From assembly GCA_051879195.1 (NCBI GenBank), contig JBJELO010000293.1, forward strand, positions 1 through 64,000: 64,000 bases of DNA, given 5' to 3'. This document shows positions 42,538 through 50,389 of the stretch, in pieces; position 1 is the first letter of the stretch, and the number at the start of each line of letters is the position of its first letter. The translations under genes and the position numbers were made by a program. The notes beneath the pieces are model-generated. The model searched no databases. It saw only the letters and a list, made by a program, of their open reading frames with translations, and had not been told where the DNA came from. This DNA is from TWA4 sp051879195 (GTDB taxonomy: Bacteria; Bacillota; Clostridia; Lachnospirales; Lachnospiraceae).

Positions 42538-44151
42538 TTATACCACCAGAGATTTCAGATAAATGGGAAGCAAATGCCTGCTGCGTTCTTTCAGATTATA
42601 ATTTCCGCCCTGCACACACCAGTCGTAGATCATGCCGCGCTCCAGAGACGCATAATTGGCCGCATAATTTTCCGATGTGTCGGACGTCTTGAATTCACCT
42701 GTTTTCTGTCCTTCTTCAATAATCTGTGGTATCAGTTTATAATAAAAACGATTCCGATTCAACAGATTCTGGCGTTCTTTTCCCATATTTACATAAAGAT
42801 GGCTGACCAGATTGAACGGAACCTTCTCCTCGATCAGCCCGAACAGTTCCTGATTCAGATACAGCAGCCTGTCATAATGGCTCAGCTTCGGATCCATGGA
42901 AACCATCAGCTCCGCATATTTCTGGTCGAATAAATCTCCCAGCGTATCCTCCAGATCCTCCTTGGCAGAGAAATTGTCGTAAAACTCCTGCATGGATACC
43001 TGCGCTTTGTCCGCCACATCCTGAATGGTCGTTTCCGAAAATCCCTGTCTGCCAAAAAGTTCCCAGGCGGCCCGCACAATACGGCTGCGCTTGCTTTCCT
43101 GTTCCTCTTCCTTCTTTGACCCCAGAAGGAAGCCGTATTCCAGCGGATCCTTGTCGTCCAGCACCCAGGTATTGATGCCGGTGATATATGCACTGCCGGT
43201 AATCTGAGGAATAATTCCCCGGCGGCCTGCAATTTCCACTTCTGTTGTTACCATTCCCTTAAACAGAGAGCCGGTAATACTCTCATAGATAAATTCCTGA
43301 TTCAGACCCAGTTCACCTCTGGCGTAAAGTGCCGCCATTTTGGCGCTGGTTCCTGTACCGCATGGACAGCGGTCCGCCTGCGCATTGCCGAAAATAACAC
43401 AGTTTTTCATATCGGCTTTCGGATTGTCCGTATGACTGTAAAATTCCACCAGATCCACCGTAGTAATGTCGAGATACGGGTGTTTCACTTTAAATGTGCG
43501 ATTGATCCGTTTCAGAAGCTCCATCCCCAGTGAAGTGATGGCCTCGATATTTTCTGCTTCCAGTGAAAGATGAATTGCCTCCGCATCCACCAGGGCGAAA
43601 AAAGAGCCTCCGAATGAGATATCAAACGGGATTCTGCCTTTACCGGGAATATCGATTTCCAGACCCTCCTCATACAGAAAAGAGGGCACATTGAGGATAC
43701 TCACTTCAACGGCTCTGCCGTTTACCACATGAACCCGGGTACGAATGATACCGGAGGGTGCATCGAGAACTACCTCCGTGTAGGGTTCCTTCACCTCCAC
43801 CATGCCCATTTCCACCAGCGTATAGGCCGTACCGATGCTTCCGTGGCCGCACATGTTCAGACATCCGCCGCTGTCCATAAAGATGACGCCCACATCAGCT
43901 TCATCATGAACCGGCTCCGTCAGCAGTGCGCCGAACATATCCCGGTGTCCCCGGGGCTCCAGCATCAGAGCGGAACGCAGGAAATCATAGTGTTCCATAA
44001 GATATTTTTTCTTTTCCATCATGGTATCTCCCACAAGCTCGGGAAAACCATCGTAAACGATCCGGGTCGGTTCCCCGATCGTGTGAGAATCTATCGTCTT
44101 AATCTGATAAGCGTAGGGAATCCTCCCCATCTGAATCTTCATCTTTTTCAT
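42538..44151 (-). CDS. prdF: Proline racemase (PrdF-like) fused to a TetR-type regulator
   Basis: 537 residues in one uninterrupted frame. Residues 1-345 are a full proline racemase: TIDSHTIGEPTRIV, catalytic Cys101 in NMCGHGSIG and catalytic Cys264 in CPCGTGTSA, ending DPLEYGFLLGS as PrdF proteins do. After a Lys/Glu linker (346-354), residues ~355-400 form a TetR HTH (SRIVRAAWELFGRQGFSETTIQDVADKAQVSMQEFYDNF) and ~400-537 an all-helical ligand domain. Typical racemases stop at ~335-340 residues. Racemisation of L- to D-proline feeds the reductase at 48.7-55.1 kb. The fusion suggests proline- or activity-linked transcription control, which is inference. ATG 44151 has SD GGGGAAAGG. Confidence 0.9.
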   Translation of the reverse strand: MKKMKIQMGRIPYAYQIKTIDSHTIGEPTRIVYDGFPELVGDTMMEKKKYLMEHYDFLRSALMLEPRGHRDMFGALLTEPVHDEADVGVIFMDSGGCLNMCGHGSIGTAYTLVEMGMVEVKEPYTEVVLDAPSGIIRTRVHVVNGRAVEVSILNVPSFLYEEGLEIDIPGKGRIPFDISFGGSFFALVDAEAIHLSLEAENIEAITSLGMELLKRINRTFKVKHPYLDITTVDLVEFYSHTDNPKADMKNCVIFGNAQADRCPCGTGTSAKMAALYARGELGLNQEFIYESITGSLFKGMVTTEVEIAGRRGIIPQITGSAYITGINTWVLDDKDPLEYGFLLGSKKEEEQESKRSRIVRAAWELFGRQGFSETTIQDVADKAQVSMQEFYDNFSAKEDLEDTLGDLFDQKYAELMVSMDPKLSHYDRLLYLNQELFGLIEEKVPFNLVSHLYVNMGKERQNLLNRNRFYYKLIPQIIEEGQKTGEFKTSDTSENYAANYASLERGMIYDWCVQGGNYNLKERSRHLLPIYLKSLVV

Positions 44152-44200
44152 CCTTTCCCCCCGACATTCTGTCCTGTCCCCGTATTGTCCTTCTGTTCTT

Positions 44201-44833
44201 TTACAGCTGCAGAATCTGACCGTATGTCTTCCCGGTCTGAACGGGTCCGAATTTGATTTCAACCATGGCCGCCAGCGCCTGCGCGGTACCTTCCACTCCC
44301 AGCAGAGAACTGTTAATGATCAGATCCTTATGCCGGGGGTCTTCCTGAGAATACTTTGCAAAATGCTTATGATACGATTTTCTTGCTTTATCCACGCGGA
44401 CAATCATTTTCTTCGCCTCTTCCGGTTTCATGCCAAGAGGTCCTGTGCAGTTTGCCAGCCGGTCCTCATAGGGCGCATAAATATATACGTGAATGGCATT
44501 GGGATGATCCTCCAGAATATAATCAGCGCAGCGTCCTACGATAATACAGGATTCCCTGGCAGCCAGTCTGCTGATGATATCACACTGCACATCAAACAGC
44601 TTTTTCTGCCGCTCCGCAGTTTCGGTACCCAGAGGGAAAATCATCTCAAAAAAACCTGATTTCCGCTCCTCGGCATCACTGATGACAGGAACCGGCAGAT
44701 TCATGCGTCTGGCCGTTTCATCTACAATATCCCTGTCGTAATACTCAATTCCCAGAAGCTCGGAAAGCCGCCTGGCAATGGGTCTGCCCAGACTGCCGAA
44801 CTCTCTGGAAATTGTAATAACATATTTGTCCAT
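44201..44833 (-). CDS. Cytidylate-kinase-like family protein
   Basis: 210 residues. The P-loop is replaced by SREFGSLGRPIARRLSELLG, as in the cytidylate-kinase-like family (true Cmk has GPSGSGKG). IVGRCADYIL and a LID-like VDKARKSYHKHF are conserved in that family. The biochemical activity of the family is not established. It lies 22 nt from the ABC ATPase and 49 nt from the racemase-TetR gene in the same operon, an unexpected place for a nucleotide kinase, so it may phosphorylate another small molecule or be regulatory. Confidence 0.8.
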   Translation of the reverse strand: MDKYVITISREFGSLGRPIARRLSELLGIEYYDRDIVDETARRMNLPVPVISDAEERKSGFFEMIFPLGTETAERQKKLFDVQCDIISRLAARESCIIVGRCADYILEDHPNAIHVYIYAPYEDRLANCTGPLGMKPEEAKKMIVRVDKARKSYHKHFAKYSQEDPRHKDLIINSSLLGVEGTAQALAAMVEIKFGPVQTGKTYGQILQL

Positions 44834-44855
44834 CTGCTAACCCGCCTTTCGAAAT

Positions 44856-45596
44856 TCAGGAAGCAAGGAATCTGGAAAGAAATGTTCTGGTGCGCTCCTC
44901 TCTTGGATTGCCAAATACTTCTTCCGGTGTACCTTCTTCCACAATATATCCATCTGCCATAAAAATCACGCGGTCCGCCACATCTCTGGCAAATGCCATT
45001 TCATGGGTTACCACCACCATGGTCATACCGTCATCCGCCAGGCTGCGCATAACATTGAGCACCTCCCCCACCAGCTCCGGGTCCAGAGCAGAAGTCGGCT
45101 CATCAAACAACAGCGCCGCAGGATCCATGGCGAGCGCTCTGGCAATGGCCACACGCTGCTGCTGACCGCCTGACAGCATGGAAGGCCTGACTGAAGCCTT
45201 GCTTTCCAGCCCCACCTTTCCCAGCAGCTCCATAGCATAGGCTTCCGCTTCTTTTTTATTCTTATGCTTTGTCAGAACCGGTGCCAGGGCCACATTGCCC
45301 AGAACGGTCCGCAGAGGAAACAGGTTGAACTTCTGAAAAACCATGCCCACTTCCTCCCGGAATCTGCGGATGTCCGCTTTTTTATCGCAGAGATTTTCTC
45401 CTTTATAGTAGATTTCACCGCCGGTGGGTACCTCCAGCTGATTGATGCAGCGCAGAAATGTACTCTTACCGGATCCGGAGGGGCCGATGATGCATACCAC
45501 TTCTCCTTCATGAATATCCACATTGATATCGCGGAGCACTTCCAGGTCTCCGAACGATTTCATTAAATGACTGACTTTGATTAACGGTTCGCTCAT
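44856..45596 (-). CDS. Polar amino-acid ABC transporter ATP-binding protein
   Basis: About 246 residues. Walker A GPSGSGKST, Q-loop VGMVFQKFNLFPLRTVLGNV, signature LSGGQQQRVAIARAL, Walker B ALLFDEPTSALD and H-loop VVTHEMAFARDVADRVIFM, all of the GlnQ/HisP type. ATG 45596 has SD AGGAGG 7 nt away; the ATG at 45602 abuts the SD. It energises the permease encoded immediately upstream. Confidence 0.95.
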   Translation of the reverse strand: MSEPLIKVSHLMKSFGDLEVLRDINVDIHEGEVVCIIGPSGSGKSTFLRCINQLEVPTGGEIYYKGENLCDKKADIRRFREEVGMVFQKFNLFPLRTVLGNVALAPVLTKHKNKKEAEAYAMELLGKVGLESKASVRPSMLSGGQQQRVAIARALAMDPAALLFDEPTSALDPELVGEVLNVMRSLADDGMTMVVVTHEMAFARDVADRVIFMADGYIVEEGTPEEVFGNPREERTRTFLSRFLAS

Positions 45597-45612
45597 GTCC
45601 ATCCCTCCTGAT

Positions 45613-46278
45613 CTATTTGTTGATTTTAACCTCTACTACCTTCTGCAGAATCATCAGCACCGACAGCAGCACCAGATAAAACAGGGCGCACACCGTGTAG
45701 GCCGGAATCGTATTCAAAGTACGTGTGGCATAATTCTGCGTCTGCCTCGTGATTTCATTGACGGAAATCATGGACAGCAGGGCCGTATCTTTCAGTGAAA
45801 TGATAAACTGGTTAAACAAACCGGGAATCATCGATTTAAAAGCCGGCGGAATGACGATATGCGTCATAACCTGTACCTTTGTCAGACCCAGGGAACAGCC
45901 CGCTTCTTTCTGCCCCGCATCAACGCCTTCCAGGGCACCTTTGACCAGCGCCGAAATAAAGGCACCGGCATTCAGCGTGATAACAATAATACCTGCCAGC
46001 GTACTGTCGAGAATAAAGGTTTCCCCCCTGATTCCGGAAATAATCGCCGGAACAACAAAATAAACATACAGTGCCTGTACGACCAGCGGCGTACCGCGGA
46101 TAATCCAGATATAGATATTGGCAATCACCTTTGCAATTCTGCTGCTGCTCTGCAGTGCATAACCGGTGATCGAGCCAAGAACAAAGCCCAGTAAAATGCC
46201 GGCCACCGCAACTTCCATGGTCACCTTCAGGCCGCGAAACAGCATGGGCATAATCACCTGTAAAAATTCCAGATCCAT
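45613..46278 (-). CDS. Polar amino-acid ABC transporter permease
   Basis: About 221 residues with five to six membrane segments and the HisMQ-type EAA loop (GALEGVDAGQKEAGCSLGLTKVQVMTHIVIPPAFKSMIPGLFNQFIISLKDTALL) that docks with the ATPase. IYIWIIRGTPLVVQALYVYFV is the conserved family entry motif. ATG 46278 follows SD AAGGAGAG. It probably forms a homodimer, as only one permease gene is present. Confidence 0.94.
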   Translation of the reverse strand: MDLEFLQVIMPMLFRGLKVTMEVAVAGILLGFVLGSITGYALQSSSRIAKVIANIYIWIIRGTPLVVQALYVYFVVPAIISGIRGETFILDSTLAGIIVITLNAGAFISALVKGALEGVDAGQKEAGCSLGLTKVQVMTHIVIPPAFKSMIPGLFNQFIISLKDTALLSMISVNEITRQTQNYATRTLNTIPAYTVCALFYLVLLSVLMILQKVVEVKINK

Positions 46279-46412
46279 CGAATCTCTCCTTCCATTTTCC
46301 GTTCCCGGCAGATACAACATACGGGAGAAGACAGCCGCCTCTCCCGCACGCAACGCCGGTTCAGACAAATGATTGATTCACACCATCAATTGACTGACAT
46401 CATGAATTGTTT

Positions 46413-47306
46413 TTATTCACACCATTTTGCTTTGATTTCGTCAATTTTGCCGGTTTCTGTCAGATAGTCGATAGCCGCATTAAAGTTATCGACGATGTCG
46501 GGATATTTATCACAGATGTTAAATGATAATGCGATGGCATAGGGCGCCTGGCCGTTATAGAATTCATCGCCCACGATTTTCAGTTTCACTTCACCGGATT
46601 TAATCGCATAGGAAGTACCGGGAGCATCGTAAATGGTTGCATCTGCCTGACCGCCTTCTACTGCTTTGTAGGCCAGTGTCTGTGCATCGTAGGCCTGCAG
46701 ACAGGATTCGGGAAGATTTGCCGAAGCATATTCGTAAGCAATGGTACCGGTCTGTACAGCTACCGTATAATCACCGCTTTCCAGATCCTCCACACAGGTA
46801 ATGGTATCATTATCCTCAGCTACTGCCACGATGATACCTGCATCGTAGTAGGTTTCAGTAAAGTTCATGTTTTTCTTTCTTTCATCGGTAGCGCACAGTG
46901 CTGCAGCACCGATATCCAGCTGGTTTGATGTCAGTGATGTGGTCAGCGGGCCGTAATCCATATCGGAGATCGCATCGCCGCTGATTTCAAATCCGAGAAT
47001 CCCCTGCAGTTCATACAGAAAATCCACATCAAATCCCTGCAGCGTAACGCCATCTTCCGCAAAATAGGAAAACGGAGCGTAGGTACCGGAAGTTCCCACA
47101 TTCAATGCAACGCCTTTCAGTGCATCCTGGCACGCCGGTCCTTCGGCATCGGATGTATCTGCGTCTGCTGTTCCTGAATCTGCAGCAGTGGTCGCTGCCG
47201 GTTCTTTCGTGTCTTCCTTACTCTCTGCACCGCCTGTACCGCATCCTGTCAGTACAGATACTGCCATAAGACCTGCCAATACAGCTGAAACCAATCTTTT
47301 TTTCAT
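46413..47306 (-). CDS. Amino-acid-binding lipoprotein of the ABC transporter
   Basis: About 297 residues. Lipobox LTGC (Cys at ~22), a Thr/Ala/Asp linker, then an SBP_bac_3 domain: GTSGTYAPFSYFAEDGVTLQGFDVDFLYELQGILG, GAAALCATDERKKNMNFTETYYDAG, GGQADATIYDAPGTSYAI. It captures an amino acid outside the membrane; the position beside proline racemase and reductase suggests proline, but specificity cannot be read. SD GGAGG is 9 nt before the ATG. It is the first gene of a six-gene operon, behind an attenuator-like hairpin. Confidence 0.92.
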   Translation of the reverse strand: MKKRLVSAVLAGLMAVSVLTGCGTGGAESKEDTKEPAATTAADSGTADADTSDAEGPACQDALKGVALNVGTSGTYAPFSYFAEDGVTLQGFDVDFLYELQGILGFEISGDAISDMDYGPLTTSLTSNQLDIGAAALCATDERKKNMNFTETYYDAGIIVAVAEDNDTITCVEDLESGDYTVAVQTGTIAYEYASANLPESCLQAYDAQTLAYKAVEGGQADATIYDAPGTSYAIKSGEVKLKIVGDEFYNGQAPYAIALSFNICDKYPDIVDNFNAAIDYLTETGKIDEIKAKWCE

Positions 47307-47376
47307 ATCCTTTTTCCTCCTGTCCAACAATTCAAGTCTGCATGAAAATGATCAAATTCCAATTGACCGGACAAAC

Positions 47377-47423
47377 AAAAAACGACAGGCCGGTCACTGA
47401 TTAAAAGCACCTTTGCCTGTCGT
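47377..47423 (-). terminator. Attenuator-like terminator in the ABC operon leader
   Basis: On the minus strand ACGACAGGC (47423-47415) pairs with GCCTGTCGT (47390-47382), extended inside by GGT/ACC, and is followed by TTTTT (47381-47377). A possible promoter (TTTACG-17-TATAAT, 47490-47462) lies upstream and the lipoprotein ATG ~70 nt downstream, so it would terminate transcription before the first gene. Confidence 0.6.
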
Positions 47424-47500
47424 CTCTGCAAATATTCCGTGTTTGATTGAAATTTACCTGAATTATAATCACATTCTTCGATTTCGTAAAGAAAAACTTT

Positions 47501-47566
47501 TCTATGTCAGTCATAAAAAATTCGAATGAATCGCTTATCTATGTCAGTCATAAGAAATTCGAATGA
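47501..47566. promoter_or_regulatory. Tandem 29-nt direct repeats between divergent promoters
   Basis: The 29 nt at 47501-47529 recur at 47538-47566 with one mismatch (period 37 nt). Each holds CTATGTCAGTCATAA followed by AAATTCGAATGA with a TTCGAA palindrome. They lie 11 nt upstream of the ABC operon -35 and 21 nt upstream of the LysR -35, so they are the best candidate LysR binding sites. Confidence 0.7.
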
Positions 47567-47586
47567 CGCTCTTCTTATTTCAGCCA

Positions 47587-47615
47587 TTGCCAAATGACAG
47601 ATTATTGTATATAAT
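47587..47615 (+). promoter_or_regulatory. Promoter of the LysR-type regulator
   Basis: TTGCCA (47587-47592), a 17-nt spacer and TATAAT (47610-47615), giving a start near 47622 and a ~110-nt leader before the ATG at 47734. Confidence 0.7.
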
Positions 47616-47678
47616 CTCAGAAACGAAAAATGAAATCATTCAGCAGCAGCTGAACTGTTACACAGCAATTACCAATGG

Positions 47679-47718
47679 AGGTATGGTCCCTTAGGGGAAT
47701 CATACCTTTTTTATTTTT
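47679..47718 (+). terminator. Intrinsic terminator in the LysR leader (putative attenuator)
   Basis: AGGTATG (47679-47685) pairs with CATACCT (47701-47707), with an inner TCCC/GGGG pairing, followed by a T-rich run TTTTTTATTTTT to 47718. It sits between the predicted promoter and the LysR ribosome-binding site, so read-through must occur for expression from that promoter. Confidence 0.65.
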
Positions 47719-47733
47719 AAAGGATGATGCAGC

Positions 47734-48609
47734 ATGGATATCAATAAATACGCCCTTTTTGTAGACGTAGCCGACACGAAGAATTTTACCAGAAGCGGAG
47801 AGCGCATGGGATACACCCAGCCGGGAGTCAGCCATATATTAAAGGTTATGGAAACGGAACTCGGTTTTTCCCTGTTTCAGAGAACGAAGCAGGGAGTTGT
47901 ACTCACTCCAAACGCGGAGATCATCCTGCCTCTGGTGCGTAATCTTCTTGCGGTGAATGAACAGCTGGAACAGACGATCAGTTCCATCAACGGTCTGAAA
48001 ACCGGCCACCTGACCATTGCTTCTTTTGCAAGTATCGCCAGAAACTGGCTGCCGGCCATCATTTACACATTTCAGATGGAATACCCCGGCATCGAAATCG
48101 AACTGATGGAAGGCGGTACCGATGACATTGTGGACTGGGTGAAAAACAACCAGGCCGATTTCGGTTTGATGAGTCACGAAAATGCCCATTCCCTGAAATG
48201 GATTCCGCTTTATGAAGATCCGCTGATGGCCATTATTCCGAAGGATTATGAAACACCTGTGAATGGTGTATTTCCCATTGAAAAACTGGTCGAATACCCA
48301 TTTATCATATCGGCGGCAGGTGTTGATTACGATATCCATCAGTATCTGAAAGAAGCCGGTGTCACACCCGACATTCGTTTTTCTTCCAAAGATGATCTGG
48401 CCATCGTATCCATGGTTGCCAACCATCTGGGAATCAGCATTCTTCCAAAACTGATCATTGAAGGATGTAAAAATGATATTCAGGCACTGCCTCTGGAGCC
48501 CTTTGCATCCCGGGAACTGGGAATCGGCATTCAGGCCTCCAGCAGCCTGTCACCGGCAGCCGGATATTTTATTGAAACGATCCAGAAAGTACTGCCGGAT
48601 CTGATCTGA
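47734..48609 (+). CDS. LysR-family transcriptional regulator
   Basis: 291 residues: N-terminal HTH (YALFVDVADTKNFTRSGERMGYTQPGVSHILKVMETELGFSLFQRTKQGVVLTPN) and a C-terminal effector domain (LTIASFASIARNWLPAIIYTFQMEYPGIEIELMEGG). It lies between the ABC operon (divergent) and prdC (92 nt downstream). In C. difficile and relatives the prd genes depend on the sigma-54 activator PrdR; no such gene is in this window, so this LysR may take that role. That is inference from position. Confidence 0.92.
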   Translation: MDINKYALFVDVADTKNFTRSGERMGYTQPGVSHILKVMETELGFSLFQRTKQGVVLTPNAEIILPLVRNLLAVNEQLEQTISSINGLKTGHLTIASFASIARNWLPAIIYTFQMEYPGIEIELMEGGTDDIVDWVKNNQADFGLMSHENAHSLKWIPLYEDPLMAIIPKDYETPVNGVFPIEKLVEYPFIISAAGVDYDIHQYLKEAGVTPDIRFSSKDDLAIVSMVANHLGISILPKLIIEGCKNDIQALPLEPFASRELGIGIQASSSLSPAAGYFIETIQKVLPDLI

Positions 48610-48650
48610 TTACGGAAAACAGTGCCGGATCTGATCACAATTGAAAACGG

Positions 48651-48676
48651 CCTGTATATACCAGTCATGGTATAAC
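48651..48676. promoter_or_regulatory. Inverted repeat upstream of prdC
   Basis: TATACCA and TGGTATA with a 4-nt centre lie ~30-50 nt before prdC, overlapping a possible -10 (TATAAC). No sigma-54 (-24/-12) element is visible here. It may be a site for the LysR regulator. Confidence 0.45.
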
Positions 48677-48701
48677 AGACATTAGAATAAGGAGAAGATT
48701 C

Positions 48702-50210
48702 ATGAAATATGAAATTTTGCTGAAGCAGCATATCGGAGCCCCCTGCAGACCGGTCCTGCCCATAGGTTCCAGTGTTCGGAAAGGAACCCTGCTTGCCGTT
48801 CCTACAGGACTGGGAGCTCCCATCCACGCCTCCGCAGACGGTATTGTGACAGAAATCACAGACACCGCAGTTATTGTGGAAGCGTCTGAATCCCAGTCAG
48901 ATACTTTTATCCCTCTGGAGGCCGGTTCTGATGAAGAACTGCTGAAAGCCGCCGGCATCGTCGGCATGGGAGGCGCCGGATTTCCCACCTCCGTCAAATG
49001 CCGCGTCGATCTGAATGGCGGCTTTATCCTGGTCAACGCAGCGGAATGTGAACCTCTGCTGGAGCACAACATCCGCCAGCTGGAACAGAATGCTTCCAAA
49101 ACCGTGGAAGGGCTGAAACGCATCATGAAGCTGTGCAATGCCCGTAAAGGAATTTTTGCAATTAAGGAAAAACACACGGAAACCATTGCCGTATTAAAAA
49201 AACTCTGCGAAAACGAGCCTGATATTTCTTTCCATCTCCTGCCGGATCTGTATCCCATGGGAGAAGAACGGGCCGTTGTCCGCGAAGTTCTGGGAACCCT
49301 GTTAGAACCCACGGAACTTCCTTCCGCTGCCAATGCAGTTGTCATCAATGCGGAAACGGTTCTCCGGGCCGCTGAAGCGATGATCGACCGCCGTCCCTGC
49401 ATTTCAAAAAATGTATCCGTGGCAGGCAAACTCAAAGGCGGCACACACACACGCGTTTTCTTCGATGTTCCCATCGGAACGACAGTCGGCGCACTGATTG
49501 AACGGGCCGGAGGAATCGACGGAGAGTACGGTGAAATCATCATGGGCGGACCTTTCACAGGTCATGCCGTTTCCCCTGATACACCCATTACAAAAACCAC
49601 CGGCGGCATCATCGTCACAGCACCTTTTGAAGACCTGAAACATGCAAAAACCGGCCTTCTTCTCTGTGCCTGCGGCGGCAGCCAAACCCGTATGGAAGAC
49701 ATCGCCGCCAAAATGAACGGTGATGTGGTACTTATTCAGAAATGCAAACAGGCTGCCGATATCAAAGGCACGCTGAAGTGCGAAAACCCCGGCAACTGTC
49801 CCGGACAGGCTCAGAAATGCCTGAATTTCAAAAAAGCAGGCTGCACCGATATCATCATCGGAAACTGCAGTGACTGCACCAACACTGTAATGGGCTCCGC
49901 ACCGAAACTGGGACTCACGGTACACCACCAGACAGACCATGTATTCGACACGGTTTCCAAAGAACGGATGCGCTATCTGACCACATCAAAAACCTGCATC
50001 ACAAAGCAGGAAGAATCAGTGGAAACGGAGAAATCAGTGCAAACGGAGAGATCAGTGAAAGCAAAAGCACCGGAAAGAGAAGAATCAGCACATCGGAAAA
50101 ACACGGTAAGCAACAGAGATTCAACAGACATAACCATTGAAAACGGGATACTGAAAATTGATATCGAAGAGGGCCGTGATATTCACATCGAATTACCGGT
50201 ATTCTTCTGA
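48702..50210 (+). CDS. prdC: PrdC, RnfC-like electron-transfer protein of proline reductase
   Basis: 502 residues. RnfC/PrdC landmarks: HIGAPCRPVLPIGSSVRKGTLLA, GIVGMGGAGFPTSVK, NAAECEPLLEHN, and a Cys-rich C-terminal part (LLLCACGGSQ, CENPGNCPGQAQKC, GNCSDCTNTVM) likely to bind metal or carry redox thiols. It is thought to pass NADH-derived electrons to the PrdA/B complex. No in-frame UGA is present. The C-terminus has an 18-nt-repeat linker (50010-50063) and ends GILKIDIEEGRDIHIELP, a segment echoed inside PrdA. SD AAGGAG precedes the ATG. Confidence 0.93.
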   Translation: MKYEILLKQHIGAPCRPVLPIGSSVRKGTLLAVPTGLGAPIHASADGIVTEITDTAVIVEASESQSDTFIPLEAGSDEELLKAAGIVGMGGAGFPTSVKCRVDLNGGFILVNAAECEPLLEHNIRQLEQNASKTVEGLKRIMKLCNARKGIFAIKEKHTETIAVLKKLCENEPDISFHLLPDLYPMGEERAVVREVLGTLLEPTELPSAANAVVINAETVLRAAEAMIDRRPCISKNVSVAGKLKGGTHTRVFFDVPIGTTVGALIERAGGIDGEYGEIIMGGPFTGHAVSPDTPITKTTGGIIVTAPFEDLKHAKTGLLLCACGGSQTRMEDIAAKMNGDVVLIQKCKQAADIKGTLKCENPGNCPGQAQKCLNFKKAGCTDIIIGNCSDCTNTVMGSAPKLGLTVHHQTDHVFDTVSKERMRYLTTSKTCITKQEESVETEKSVQTERSVKAKAPEREESAHRKNTVSNRDSTDITIENGILKIDIEEGRDIHIELPVFF

Positions 50211-50290
50211 AATCCGTTCTATGTAATTTTTTTGAAATCCGTTTTATGAAATCTGTTTTGAAATCCTTTTTATGAAATCTGTTTTTTACC
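50203..50290 (+). repeat. Degenerate 15-17-nt repeats in the prdC-prdA gap
   Basis: About five imperfect copies of GAAATCYGTTTTATG run head to tail from the prdC stop codon region. The next 100 nt hold a hairpin CCTGC...GCAGG before the prdA SD. No gene is supported in this gap. Confidence 0.55.
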
Positions 50291-50389
50291 GGCTGTTTTT
50301 ACAGTCTGTTTCTATAAAACCTGCAGCTTTCCGAAGCCGGATTGATAATCCGCAGGAACGAAAATGCTGCTGAAGATTGGAGATATATT

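Noticed and set aside
47501..47566. CRISPR-like array
   Set aside because: Only two copies with an 8-nt gap; repeats and spacing do not fit CRISPR and no cas gene is present. The 25-nt array at 19881 and the coding minisatellites were rejected for the same reason.
48610..48701. Sigma-54 promoter upstream of prdC
   Set aside because: No TGGCAC-N5-TTGC-like sequence is present in the 92-nt gap.
48702..50210. PrdC as a selenoprotein
   Set aside because: The frame runs from start to stop with cysteines at the redox motifs and no internal in-frame TGA.
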